Assembly: GCF_032854445.1 (NCBI RefSeq)
Contig: NC_088303.1
Span: forward strand, 21,023,501 to 21,087,500
Length of the DNA: 64,000 bases
Direction of reading: 5' to 3'
DNA from: Liolophura sinensis
Lineage: Eukaryota > Mollusca > Polyplacophora > Chitonida > Chitonidae
Shown here in pieces: positions 25,716 through 38,026 of the stretch. The number at the start of each line of letters is the position of its first letter. The stretch's first letter is position 1. The position numbers and the translations under genes are program-made. A model generated the notes under the pieces. That model worked only from the letters and a program-made list of their open reading frames with translations, was not told where the DNA came from and ran no database searches.

Positions 25716-27557
25716 ATAAATGTGTCATTTTTGAACCTGTCTATGTTACTATAATAAAACGGATTGATGGCAAAACATTTACTTCGAAAGTTACCGGATA
25801 GGTCAAAACATCTCATGACATATTTGTACATAGGACTAGAGTGACTTTGTTTTCTGTCAAAGAGGCTACTTTGAATCTCTTTTTATAACTTTAAAATTCA
25901 GATACTTTTTGTTTGTATATAAATTATAGTTCGATCAGCGTTTTATACTTTCTTCAGGAGAAGTGTAAGCAATAAAAAAATCTCCCCAAAATGCCTATTC
26001 CTGGCTTAGTTGAGCTAACAGTTCCTCTTCTATTTCAAAAGAATCAAATGAAAAGATATCTGCTTAATGTAATAAAGAAAGATTTGGTGACCTGTTGGCT
26101 AGAAAACATGAACGTTGGAAGATGCAGTTAGTATTAGCTCAAGAGGCAATGTCTGAGGCAAACGTCGGTATTTCCAACGCCTTTCCTACAGCATGTACAT
26201 GTAGGTCGATACATCTATCTTTTAGCGCAGTGCCAATGAAGCTGAATACAAACGAGGAAAGGTACAAAGACAATGTGCACAAAATTTGAAAGCTCGAGAT
26301 TGGATATCAATTATTGGTACCGGAAGCTGGCTGTCCATCACAACGTCACCGCCTGGAGGTTGGAGGGCTTTTTGTCAACCAGTCGCTAGCAGCGGGATGA
26401 TTTACGTGACAAAACAAGCCCTCATTCCCCTAGTTCATCCGCTCAGCCATTGTGGTGCGGGAACAACAAGAGAAGCGGGACAATGGCACATCGAGATGTG
26501 TTGATAAATGACAACGACTGCTAGTACAATGCCACCTCAAGTTCTCAGCTAATTAGATCAGAACTTCATACGACCGGTGAACAAATGCGCATATTGTAAT
26601 AACGCCCTCCATACCACTTTACAGTACACCAGAAATCCGTTTTTCTCTTTACATGTTTCGCTGCGACCTTTCTGGAATTAGGAGCATTTCACTGACATCA
26701 ATGATTAGGATTCTAAGATTTGTAGCCTCTTCAATAATAAAGCCCTAATCTTAAAAAAGAGACTTGTATTGTTCTTTCCCATAATTAACATTCCCCAATA
26801 GCGGGTTCAAGAATATTACATTCTCGCGCAATGAATTTATTTAAAATAACTGTAAATACACTTGTCCATAGAATCGTGGACTTTTCAGATGTTTCGTACA
26901 TTTCTATTTTTGTACAATATATATGATTTGACATGTTTAAGCAAATACACAAATGGAAATACCTGTACACAATATTCAAGGCAGCACATTTTAGAGATGA
27001 TCCAAAATTAGTGATAAATGTTTTTTAAAAACTTTTACAATGCTTTTCCAAATTAACTGGACGTGTTGTTCATATAATTGTGCCATCTCAAGAAAGGAAA
27101 GCAAAACTTGCCAAGAGATAATTTTCTATGGGTATATATTGTGTGACACATTTTCAGTTTGAACAAAATCCCGTAATTATGATCTAAAGGCTCATTAAAG
27201 CTTTGTATAAAGAAACAAGGAAACACAGTCTTATCAATCATTAGTCTAGTTTCAAATCTTAAGCGTCTTGTTTCTTCCATAGATATGATATCTTCAGTAT
27301 AGATGGCCAAGTGCTTTATATGGCTGGGCTCAAGACAACTCAAGAGGTTGCCAATTTAAACCTTGATCTTTGGGAGTGGCTCTTATATTATTTCGGCTGA
27401 GATGTCTGATGTCAGGATGGCCAGATGCGTTGATTGTCCATTTGGACGTGATATTCGTTATGTTAGATTACACTTTACAGCAAGATCTGCATGTTATGAC
27501 TGTTCACGTGTCTGTCCTATCATCTAAAAGAAAATTAATGTTGAGTATCAATTTATG

Positions 27558-27726
27558 TATTTATTTATTTGATTGGTGTTTTACACCGTACTGAAGAATA
27601 TTTCACTTATAAGACGACGGCCAGCAATATGGTGAAAGGAAACCGGGCAGAGTCGGGGGGGAGGGGGGGGGGGGATCTACGACCACCCGCGGGTTGTTGA
27701 CAGACCTTCGCGTACGGCCGGAGACC
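27558..27726 (-). mobile_element. SINE family A, 5'-truncated, with G-run
   Basis: The tail and body are clear. A G-rich run (27655-27674) has expanded in the body where other copies read CCCGGGGGAAACC. The copy ends at CGTACGGCCGGAGAC, before the tRNA head. Confidence 0.87.
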
Positions 27727-28235
27727 GTATTAAAGAGAGAGTTTTAAAGCGGTATTTAGAACTGCGAGAACGACAGCAATCCCCTTGGTTTTCTTTATTA
27801 GTGTTTAAAGTACCACTCAAGGATTTCTCACCATTTTGTCATGACGATCGGTATAGTATGTGTGGAGGAAATCAAAATCAATGGAGAAAACCAGTGATCT
27901 TTAGCTTGATATACTAGTAACATATGTCATGTTGGTGGAATGTCAGTGGTGGCCAGAGAATTTCATAAAAGACTACACGAGAGCAAATCGTAGACCGCTT
28001 ATTACCACCAAGACCCTAAGAAACAAGGAAGCACGGGGATCTTGGAACATACCTGTCCGAGATTGTTATTGAACTGAAGACTTTGATAAACTAGCGATTA
28101 AAAAGAGAAGCACCTTATATCCTCTCAGCCACGATCCGAGCACGTGCCTCTATTGAAAATAATAAAAATATGAATTGCCATGGATAGGCGCTGTAACTTT
28201 AACGACCACAGTATGGTAAAAAAAGTGTTAATAAA

Positions 28236-28518
28236 GTGAGTGAGTGGGTGAGTGAGTGCTTGGGGTTTAACGTCGCACATAACAATTTTTTAGTCATATG
28301 ACGACCAAGGAATCCTTAGAATGCATGTAATGTGCCTCCTTGTTGAGGCACGGTTTTACGCCGCTCTTTTATCTAGTGCTGCTGATACGGGTCAACCAGT
28401 CGTTGCACTATCCCTTTCATCCTGAACGCCAAGCGAGGAAATTACAACTTCCTCTTTAAGTCTTAGGTGTGACTCGACCCAGGATTGACCCTGGATCTGC
28501 CGTTCCCGAACCAGGCGG
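28236..28518 (-). mobile_element. SINE family B with 11-bp TSD, head-truncated
   Basis: On + it begins with the GTGAGTGAGTG tail and GGGGTTTAACGTCGCAC and ends in the head around CGACCCAGGATTGACCCTGG. Box A is missing. GTGTTAATAAA flanks it at 28225-28235 and 28519-28529, so it inserted already truncated. Confidence 0.92.
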
Positions 28519-28785
28519 GTGTTAATAAACAATTAAATCATAAACGGATAAAATCAAATGTAATATTTTCAAGAACTGTGTACAAAATTTGTCGTTCATA
28601 TTTGTGCATATGTTCAATGTGACTAATACTTGAAATGCCTCTCATACTCTAACACAGTCACAACAGTACAAATCCCGACGGAGAAAGCGTGAATGGTGAC
28701 AAAGGGTGCTTGTTTGAATACTGGACTGTATCGATAAGGCATCATTTTACAGCGGGGGGTTGACGTTAGCTGGATATATTCTGCT

Positions 28786-28822
28786 CGCAGCAATTATAAA
28801 ACACCGCCAGCATTATGTTGTA
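28786..28822 (-). mobile_element. SINE family A body scrap
   Basis: AATTATAAAACACCGCCAGC followed by ATTATG resembles CACTTATACGACGGCGGCCAG plus ATTATGG of the body. Very short. Confidence 0.35.
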
Positions 28823-29149
28823 AAGCATGGTGACTCCAAACCGAAGGAAAACGGAATGTGACCGCGCATCCCCCAGCCTGGCAGAGAAAATCTACAAAAT
28901 TGCTCCACTTAATTACCGCCCATCAATCCGCATCGATTTAAGCACATTTGTCTTCCTATTGTAAAACGTGTGCACACTGCCCTTCCGGGAATGGTACGTG
29001 TCTGGTCATATGTTACACTCACCTTCTTTTTCTTGACACTCGCAACATCAAGATGTCCCTTATATCCTATGAATTAGCTACCCATGCATGTAATGCGTTC
29101 TCGGCGTGTTCCGGAAAGTCCACCCCATAGGTCCATGTATACATGAATA

Positions 29150-29812
29150 CATCCAGTAGATATAATCATCCTTCATGTAACACCCAGTATATATAACCAT
29201 CATTCGTGTAACACCCAGTAGATGTAATCATCTTTCGTGTAACATCAAGTATATATAATCATCCTTCGTGTAACACCCAGTCGCTATAATCATCCTTCGT
29301 GTAGCACCCAGTATATATAACCATCCTTCGTGTAACACCCAGTAGATGTAATCATCTTTCGTGTAACATCCAGTAGATATAATCATCCTTCGTAGATGTA
29401 ATTATCCTTCTTATACTACCCTGTAGATATAATCAATCTTCGTGTAATACCCAGTAGATATAACCATCCTTCGTGTAGCACCCGGTAGATGTAATCAATC
29501 TTTGTGTAACACCCAGTAGATATGATCGTCCTTCGCGTAACACCCAGTGGATATAATCATCCTGCGCTTAACACCCAGTAGATATATAATCATCCTTCGT
29601 GTAACACCCGGTATAATCAATCTTCGTGTAACATCTAGTAGATATAATCATTCTTCGTGTACACACAGCAGATATAATCATTCTTCGTGTAACACCCAAT
29701 ATATGTAATCAATCTTCGTGTAACACCCAAAAGATATAATGATCCTTCTTATAACACTCAGAAGATATAACCATCCTTCGTGTAACACACAGAAGATGTA
29801 ATCTTCCTTCTG
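29150..29812. repeat. 31-bp minisatellite, about 21 copies
   Basis: The unit is TGTAACACCCAGTAGATATA plus ATCATCCTTCG, with frequent small indels and substitutions. Confidence 0.93.
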
Positions 29813-31564
29813 TGTCTGGCTTGATGTGTCCTGCATGTAACACGCGGCGTTATGAGACAGATGTGTCTGTGTTCCATTGAATACAGCTTGGACACATCAT
29901 TTTTGTGTTTTGTAGCATTATATATTGTGGTGTTACCCTCTTAGCACCATATAGCCATTCAGAAAATCGTCTGCATTATTAAATAATTAAGCTAAAATTA
30001 TTATAATAAGATTATCATTTTTGTCAATTTCAAGAGGATTAATCTTCCGAGGAGCTGATCAAGGAAATACATGTTTAATATGTAATTTCACGTGAAAACA
30101 AAACCAGTGTGCTGATCTTGCAACATAATCCTCCTAATTGTCTTCTCAAAGAACACCACTGATTTGATTCTCAAATATGCCAATGATGTTCCTTAACAAC
30201 ATACTTGTACATGTACACGTACATTTTAGTTTTGCATTGTGAGCAAACAGCTCCCACAGGATCCAAGTCCAAATGTACTATCAACGGATGTGTTTAATGT
30301 TATCTTCAATGAATAACGAGGCATATTTGAAAGACCAACATAACGGTCATCTTGCGTAAGCAGAAAAGCAAACAAAAAATCAACATCCTTTCCGTGTGAT
30401 ATTAAATACGGTGCGTGTGAAAAATGAAAATTACGTATAAAATGTCCTTGAAACGTTACCTGAAATAAAACTAACGGTTTACGCAAGTCACGCTTCGTTG
30501 TTGAAGCTTACACAGTAGAGCCTGTGTGATGGCAACGTACTGAGTAATACAGAGTGATCAGGTTGGGTGGTTGGGATGTTTTCTGATGTCAGTGTAGCAA
30601 CATGGATACAGATTGTAATTCCCGTCATAGCTCAGCTTGTGGCCGTCAAGATGTGCGTGGGTTTGTCCTCGAGCCCTCCCTACTTCGCATAGCGCACCCC
30701 TAACCTTATCAGCTTTTTAATAAGCAGCAATTACGCCTCATTAACCGCGGAAACAATAAAGTAAGGCCACAGAAATCCAACCCGCGCGCGGAAAGCCAGT
30801 GAGACTGAGGTTTGGGGGACAGCGGCTGGCTTCCGTAAACAGAACTCATGTGGCGAGAATAGAATGTCGTATTAAATGAAATAATATCCATCGCTGGCTG
30901 AATGATCTAAAGTGTTGCCGCTTGAGCCCAGTATTTGTTGACTATAACATATACACTTTTACAGGTGACTTGATGGCGTCAGGCGGACACACATTTTACT
31001 CTGGAGCGGACAGTGATTAAAGGTGCTTGTCTAACAATTGCTTGGACACACGGGGGCATGTTCAAAACCGGTCTTGGGCGGGGTATTTGTAGATTCCCCT
31101 GCTCCCGCTGTTGGGGACGACGACGAACCTCGATATCCACATCTACTCGTCACATGTAGACAAGTTCGTCAGCAATATTCCACAGATCTGTGGTGTATTT
31201 TTTCCATCCATAAAATTTACCTCCATCGTATAAAATGTAAAATTTTTGAGTATGACGTTAAGCAGCCATTCAGATAAATATATTGTACTCTTCTTCAAGT
31301 AGGCTTACATGTGGTACAAATAATTCAGAATTATGCCACGTATGGGCTTGGGAATGGATTTTACAGTTTATACTTGTTGTGTAATATTTGACGATACGTG
31401 GGAGAGCATGTATTCTGTGCATTATCATGTAATGGGCCGATCTACCATGGCAGCTTAAACAAATACATGATTTTACATGGGAAGGTACAAGCTGTCTTCT
31501 TGTATATATATCATGGTACTGGACTCATGATGGATTAATGTTACAACGCTTAACGACTACAGGA
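29813..31564. other. Intergenic, includes a CpG-richer patch
   Basis: About 30640-30850 is richer in CpG than its surroundings and could be a distant regulatory patch, but nothing specific supports that. A SINE C relic follows at 31040-31277. Confidence 0.35.
31040..31277 (+). mobile_element. SINE family C relic
   Basis: ACACGGGGGCATGTTCAAAA, GGTATTTGTAGATTCCCC and the tail CATCGTATAAAATGTAAAAT with TTTTGAGTATGACGTTAA match the 25400 copy and the shared tail. Confidence 0.65.
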
Positions 31565-31770
31565 AGCTCAGAGGTCCACGATATGAGGTTTTCGCGTTAT
31601 GAGGTGTCTACGATATAAGATTTTATGATGTAATGTGTCAACGACGGTATGAGGAGTGTGTGATGTGAGACGCCTACGATGTCTGGTGTGTACGGTAGAA
31701 TGACTACGATGTGAGGCGTCTTCAATATCAGGTGTCTACTATAGGAGATGTCTACGATATGAGGTGAATC
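31565..31770. repeat. Degenerate short tandem repeat
   Basis: Variants of TACGATATGAGGTGTC recur roughly every 15-20 bp. The copies are strongly diverged. Confidence 0.65.
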
Positions 31771-31951
31771 AGGGTAAACTGTACGTGACTACCTCAACTC
31801 TTGTAGGAGGGCGCACGCGTGTATATGATGCCAGAAAGGTTGTGTGTTCGAATCCAAATGCCGTAGGTTTGTCGCCGGTCGTGTGGCGCAAACTTTACTT
31901 GTCATTGACAGGGTCAGTGTGTATGGCAAGTATTCTGATCATAAACGTCTG

Positions 31952-32370
31952 ACCTAATCAAAGTAGGCCTCTAATGACACCTGACACAGTCAAAGCAGAT
32001 CCCTTCTGACACGTGACCCAGTCAAAGCAGAACCTTTCTGACATGTGACCTAGTCAAATCAGAACCCTTCTGACACCTGACGCAGTCAAAGCAGATCCCC
32101 TCTGCCATCTGACCCAGTCAAAAGAGACCCCCCTATGATACTTGACCTAGTCAAAGCAGACATATGACCCAGTCAAAGCAGACCCCTAATGCCACCTGAC
32201 CCTGTCAAAGCAGACCCCTAATGACACCTGGCCCTGTCAAAGCAGATCTATATAACACCTGACCCGGTCAAAGCCGATCCTCCTGAAACCAGACCCAGTC
32301 AAAGCAGATACATATGACACCTGACCCAGCAGACCCCTACTGACTACTGGCCCAGTCAAAGACTAATGAC
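31952..32370. repeat. About 31-bp minisatellite
   Basis: The unit is GACACCTGACCCAGTCAAAG plus CAGACCCCTAT, with variable spacing, about 13 copies. Confidence 0.93.
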
Positions 32371-33359
32371 TCATAATGAATCCAGGCTGAATAGGACTTG
32401 AGCAAACTGCTCTTGGATTATTGCGCTCTGCTAGCACGCTAAGTAGCAGTCCACGGAGGCAACTGGCTCCGGATTCGATGACTCATTATGGTTTATTCTC
32501 CCGGGTAATAAAAATTCTGGGTTTATTTTTAAATACTTATATTAATTTGTATTATTACAACCTGCGTTGTTACATGAAGCAAAAACCATATGACTGAAAA
32601 ACGGTCTCCATCTTTATCATCAATAATACTCATTACTGTATAAACAGTCATATTACTACATCTCTCCAGCTAACATTTGAATTCTCGGATTAACTTTTTC
32701 GATAGTGTAATGAGAAAGTTGAGAATGTCAACGGAGCCAAAATTGAGCCTAACATTCAGAAATAATACTTTTTCATATTTCTGTACAAATGGATTCTGGT
32801 TGTTAATTTCGGCTTAAGCAATCATATCAGTGCCAATTGTCGTAATACGGAAGTCAACAGAAAGTAAGCTTGTGTATGTACCAAAAAACGCAGTCATGTG
32901 CAATAAAGACGAATATATTTCCTTAAAATCTCATTACTTCAAGATATATTAACATAAATGAGTGAAAAGTAAAGCAGGTTTCAAAGATTGGCTTCCGGTG
33001 TACAGATTCTGTATTTGCTATGGACAGGCGGAAGGTATCGGCGTTGTTGGAGGTACATGTAACTAGTTCTTACAGGCTGTATTAAACGTGGGATTGTCAG
33101 TTAACTATAATTATACCACAGCGCATGTAATAATTAGCACCTGTCTCAGATTAAACATATTGCCTGTCACCAGTAAAGAATATTGTGGTCAATATTTTAT
33201 AATTATCTTCGATTGTCATTTCGCTATCAATATTATTCTGGTGTCACTACCACAACCTCGCAATTTACGGGAATGGATGTTCGCATTCCGTTGCACAAAT
33301 CCCCATCTACAGTTACATGTAGGTTTTTATATCGGAACGTTTGTCATGCCCTTTTCGGG

Positions 33360-34020
33360 AAGTTTGTTAGGTGTTATTTGGGTGATTCGTCAAGTGCTAT
33401 TTAGGAGGTTCGTTAAGTGTTATTTGGCTGGTTGGCCAGGTGCTATTTGGCAGGTTCGCAATGTGCTATTCAGCACGTTCTTCAGATGTCATTTGCCAGG
33501 TTCCAAAGGTGCTATTTGGCAGGTTTGACGGGTGCTATATGGCAGGTTCGGCAAGTGTTATTGGTAGGTTCGCAATGTACTGTTCAGCACGTTCTTCAGA
33601 TGTCATTTGCCAGGTTCCAAAGGTGCTATTTGGCAGGTTCGACGGGTGCTATATGGCAGGTTCGGCAAGTGTTATTTGGTAGGTTCGCAATGTACTGTTC
33701 AGCACGTTTTTCAGATGTCATTTGCCAGGTTCCAAAGGTGCTATTTGGCAGGTTCGACGAGTGCTATATGGCCGGTTCATCAGGTGCTATTTGACAGGCT
33801 CGCTAAGCACTTTTTTGCAAGTTCGCCGGGTACTAAATGGCAGGTTCATCGAATGTTATTTGGCAGGTTCTACAGGTGGTTTTAGGCAGATTCATCAAGT
33901 GTTATTTGGTAGGTCGGCCGGGTACTATTTGATAGGTTGATCACATACTATTTAGCAATGACCTCGAGTGTTATTTGGTTGGTTCTCCAGGTGCTATTTA
34001 AAAGTTTGCAAGGTGCTAGG
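33360..34020. repeat. 23-bp minisatellite with a 115-bp higher-order unit
   Basis: The basic unit is GCTATTTGGCAGGTTCGACG plus GGT. Between about 33465 and 33790 a five-unit block (marked by TTCAGCACGTT and GTCATTTGCCAGGTTCC) recurs every 114-115 bp. Outer units are diverged. Confidence 0.93.
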
Positions 34021-34235
34021 TAAGACCTCTATCAGGTAATAATCAAGAAGTTTTTTCAGGAGTTAGATGGAAATTTTGTCAGGTGCTAGTCACACTTTCA
34101 ATCACACTTGAAATATTTTACCATTTTCAAATTTCACTTTCGCTTATCGTTGCAGTGTTTTCGCCAACTTAGGTGTCTTCATGACCTAAATGTGCACGAT
34201 TGTACAATCAGTAAATTGCTAAAAGTCAAAGTTTT

Positions 34236-34330
34236 ACCCCGGGGCTCCAGATTCCTCCAACCACCGAAATGCTCGCCATCGTCTAACAGTAAATTCTTGA
34301 ATATAAGCCGTTAAATAGTTAAATGCCGTC
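34236..34330 (+). mobile_element. Ancient SINE family A-like body and tail
   Basis: CCCCGGGGCTCCAG, then CAACCACCGAAATGCTCGCC and GTAAATTCTTGAATATAAGC align position by position with the family A body and tail, at much lower identity. Confidence 0.55.
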
Positions 34331-35799
34331 AAATTAACAAATAATCTGTTGCTCATTTGTCTTAAATATATCTCGTCTCGTTCACCGGCTTGAATATATA
34401 TATATATCTATACAGTTCGTATGTAGTACGCCTTCAAACATACTACAGAGTTCCGATCATTGAGTGTTTGAAATCATATTACTGACGGGTTTCACGTCAC
34501 AGCACATATAATGAACATTAAAATTATTACATTAAAAATGTATTACCCTTGCAGGTCACAAGAGTATAGCGTTTTCAGCTAGAGTTTTTGCTCAGGGTGT
34601 TACTAACTAACACATGAGAGTAAGGCTTCTCAGTAAGCCAATACATGTGATTCCGGCTGTAGAGTTACCATGCTCTGGTTGCGCGGATAAGGGCCGTGAT
34701 CTAGCATCCTGTGAAGCACTTGTTACTCTGTGCATTGTCTTGACAAATCCAGTTACAAATGTATTTACTCGTGGTGCAACCTCGTTTATATAGTGCATTA
34801 TTAATTATATAGGAGACGAAAGGGAAGAGCGATTTTAAGCAAAGGGATAAATTTCCTACCTCTCAGGGGGCGTTGGTTATCCGGCGTTTTCTTTTACCAA
34901 TGGATGCAAGATTTTAACACAGTGGCTTGGTATAATCTTGGTTTATTGCTGACCTTACATGTACATTAATTCTGAATTTATAGCGGTCAGTTGGTTGTTT
35001 TTCACTTTGGAAAAACGCAACCATTTGTTCACGAGAATGAAGCAGTATGGTTTAGGATAAAAGAATGAATAAATGATTATGGCTTGACGTCAATATTGCA
35101 GCCATATAGTGCCGAGTCTAGATAAACTGAAATTCAACAGTAGTAGCTTAGTTTTGCGTTTTTTCCTACAAGACGACTGTTTAGAGCTGGAATCTAATTA
35201 TTTCTTTCTGGAGATTTGCCTCCCAACTGAGCCCGTGAATATCTGGATGAATGATTTACTTTTGAAACTACCTCCAAGATTTGAAGAAAGCATGCCTGTG
35301 AAGTTATTTAATTTTATACAATATATATTCACAAATGTAAAGAAATATGTCATTGCGATTATGTTGTGAGATGTTTAATTATATGTATGGTAATATGGGA
35401 TAACTAAATTTTGTCCACCGCACTCATGTACATCGGTCTGACGGTGAATGATCATTTGACTCATTTGTGCTTTAGGCGTGGCCATTATTGATAACGATAT
35501 TTCCTTAAATGAATGACTGGGGTTTAACGAGTCATGTCGTGGCGAAATATTTCCATGATATATTCTGAATAATTGAATAGTAAACGTTCTACCGGATGTA
35601 CCGTTGTTCATTCCACTTTTCCGTCTGTTTGAGGAGAAAGCAAGGTAAAAACAGCCTGGATACCCACTATCTACCTTGGCTAATAGATTTCCACAACGCC
35701 ATAGGTTTACAAGTGGTATCGTTGATTATTACTGACTATGGTCAGGGTATTGAATATCTGATCGTGTTGGCATGGTCAGTGTGAGAAACCCATGCTGGG

Positions 35800-36389
35800 G
35801 TGCCCATCATAACCATCGTTAGGTTTCTCTTCATTTATCCCACCCTCCCCTCCGCCGGAGTTAAGCCTGTCCTTGACAGCAAAGCACGAGGCACGGCTAT
35901 GCTCTGTTGTCATTAGCTATAAACTCAGATTGACTGGGCAACGGGAAGTCAACGCGTAGGAAGAATCAACTACCTTTAACCAATAGTGGAGCGACCGCCG
36001 AGGCTTGACTTCCGAGCCACCGGAATAGTTACAAGCGCAATTTACCGCTTCTCTACAACGCGCTGTCCATGGATGCCTAAGCTAAAAGCTGCTGTTGTGG
36101 AAATTCGTTTGTTACTCAAGTTCGACAGCTGTGTAGAATCGTTTTGCATCTAAATTTCGTCCAAAAGAGACATACTTCTGTAGCTGTTCGTGTCCACACA
36201 GCGTATACATCGCAAATCTTTCTTTGAAAGTTTTTACCAATAGATATCTTGACTTTAAAACTTGGCGACGACGGGATAAATCTGGACTTTATAGGAAGGG
36301 TTTCTCAAAACTTTGCAAATCGTAGCTTAGGCCATCATCAGATTGCGTGTGGTGTGAAAGAAGAGTGAGGAATAAGACGATCGAGGACG
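35800..36389 (+). promoter_or_regulatory. Probable promoter/5' UTR region of the 36390 gene
   Basis: Immediately upstream of the signal-peptide ATG, base composition shifts to more CpG than the flanking DNA. ACCAAT occurs at 35979-35984 and 36237-36242. A minimal upstream ORF (ATG 36069, three codons then TAA) precedes the main ATG. No clear TATA box at a useful distance was seen. The transcription start cannot be placed from sequence. Confidence 0.3.
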
Positions 36390-36509
36390 ATGAGTTATTT
36401 GTGGCGACTGGTGTACGGCTATATTTTCCTGATTCTTTGTGGAATGGCGGCGGTGACGGAACAACGCTACATTGACATTGTGGCGGATGATTTGTTATCG
36501 GCTGATCAG
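36390..36509 (+). CDS. Signal-peptide first exon, probably of the AstC precursor
   Basis: ATG at 36390 opens 40 codons that end exactly at CAG|GTAAAG (donor GT at 36510-36511), phase 0. An in-frame TGA at 36366-36368 shows this is the first Met of the frame. The translation begins MSYLWRLVYGYIFLILCGMA: a basic n-region, a hydrophobic core, then Gly/Ala, a typical secretory signal, with cleavage plausible around residues 21-23. The rest, VTEQRYIDIVADDLLSADQ, is acidic and propeptide-like. The 5' side (about 35850-36389) is richer in CpG than its surroundings, has two ACCAAT boxes (35979, 36237) and a three-codon upstream ORF (36069-36080). The phase-0 end fits the phase-0 AstC exon at 62409 (92 residues in total), but also exons at 42904 or 43444, so the partner is inferred. 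I do not recognise the peptide portion on its own. Confidence covers an expressed secretory first exon; the AstC link is about even odds. Confidence 0.6.
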
Positions 36510-37409
36510 GTAAAGTTCTCTTCTTTTAATACTCTCATCTGGCGAAAACTGGATGTCAGCAGGTAGGATTTTAAAACGCAACTAACGAACCGCCATTGCA
36601 TGGATAATTTGGAACTCAAGGTAAAATGTGTCTTTGAAACTGGTTTCGAAATCTAGTCTTTTTTACACAACCCTGCAACAACACTCTTTTTTACACTGCA
36701 GTTTAAGCATATCTCATATACTTTTTGATAGAAAAAAAAACACGCACTAATATGGTGACTGTTTAAAGCATCGCGACTTTAAAGAATTCACCAACTGTGT
36801 GAGATATTCCTTATGTTTCTAAGTCTATATCTATTTAATAATAACCTGAGGCAAAGCATGCCGTTTCAGATATAATTTAATCAGAACATAATGAACCATG
36901 TTGTTAAAAGTTCGAATCTTCTTTTTGACAACATTTTTAACTGGAATGTTTCCGCCTTTAGAGAAACTAACTTTTCCACACGTGAAATAAGTTCTCCGTG
37001 TCTAAGGAGTTCATTTTTAATGGCCGTTTAGCCTCAGTTTTAACTTCGCCGATAGCTTACATCCCGTCAGCTTCCAAAATAACGTTTCAAGTAGCTGGTC
37101 ACAAGACATATAGAGAGTGAGACACCACTAAGCACAAGTAAGTTCTTAAACAAGGATAATTACTATAAAATTAGGCGGTCTAATTCACTAAATACAATTA
37201 TTAAACAACATTTAGATCAAAATGCATATCAGGTAGTGAATATACCCGAGTCAGCTGTGTAAAGAATGTCTTTATACACATAAGTACTCAGTAGATGTAA
37301 CAATTCGATGCTGAAGTTCCATTCAACAAGATCGTTTCCACGCTGACACGCAAAACTCGTATCTTTCTTCAGAATCATAAGCTAGTTACTTTAATCATTT
37401 TTGGATGCT

Positions 37410-37499
37410 GTTTCTCAAAGCGGTCGTAGCATTAAACCGGTCACAAATACAAAGGCGGCCGTTGCCGTTAGTATGATGGTTACGACCTCTTTGAGAAAC
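37410..37499. mobile_element. MITE-like fold-back element
   Basis: Nineteen-base inverted arms with one mismatch (GTTTCTCAAAGCGGTCGTA at 37410-37428 and TACGACCTCTTTGAGAAAC at 37481-37499) enclose 52 bp. The size and layout fit a short non-autonomous DNA transposon. No clear TSD was seen. Confidence 0.5.
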
Positions 37500-38004
37500 C
37501 GGATCGTAATTGACGTTTTACAGCCTACCCAATCATGTTAATAATATTTCAATAGCTTACTACATGATCTTCTTAGAACGGTTTTCACCTATATGGCTCT
37601 TCAAAGCCATTTTACAGGCATCAATTGTCTTCTGCTAAAGGAAAACAAGAAAATACTCTTCTGACAATTAGCTGAATTTTGTTAACAATATGACGAATGA
37701 TTGGACGCACGCGTTGCGTTCAATGCCTTTACTCTCAATGTGATAGCAAAAATGGTCTCATTCTCTTTGTTGTAACATCTATTGCTGTCAGCTGTGGTCC
37801 TTTTTGGGATGCCCATAAGTGTTGCTTTCAACACTGTCTCAATATGGCCGATGTGTTATCGCAGAAAATGTAGTGTAAATTAAATGTTTGGTATAAGGGG
37901 CGTCAGATGTTTTGTTAAAGTTCTGCGAAACTCTTGTCTTTGGATTTACAAATTCAATTCCTTTTTAGCTACGGGCCTTAGAAATAAAGATATAAACATG
38001 TACT

Positions 38005-38026
38005 ATATTATTATTATTATTATTAT
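38005..38026. repeat. (ATT)n microsatellite
   Basis: About seven ATT units. Confidence 0.93.

Larger units (their letters stand above)
24981..29149. other. Intergenic with SINEs
   Basis: Contains SINE C (25400-25715), SINE A (27558-27726), SINE B (28236-28518) and a SINE scrap (28786-28822). No coding sequence recognised elsewhere. Confidence 0.5.
32371..35799. other. Intergenic upstream of the 36390 gene
   Basis: Contains the 23-bp array (33360-34020) and an ancient SINE (34236-34330). The remainder (32371-33359 and 34331-35799) is AT-rich with no supported exon. Confidence 0.45.

Noticed and set aside
24447-29812. CRISPR-like regular repeats
   Set aside because: The arrays are contiguous tandem units without unique spacers, in a eukaryotic genome.
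33088-33940. Overlapping 70-146 codon + frames with GRF/CYLAG repeats
   Set aside because: Frames of the 23-bp minisatellite; all three frames are open, as expected from the unit.
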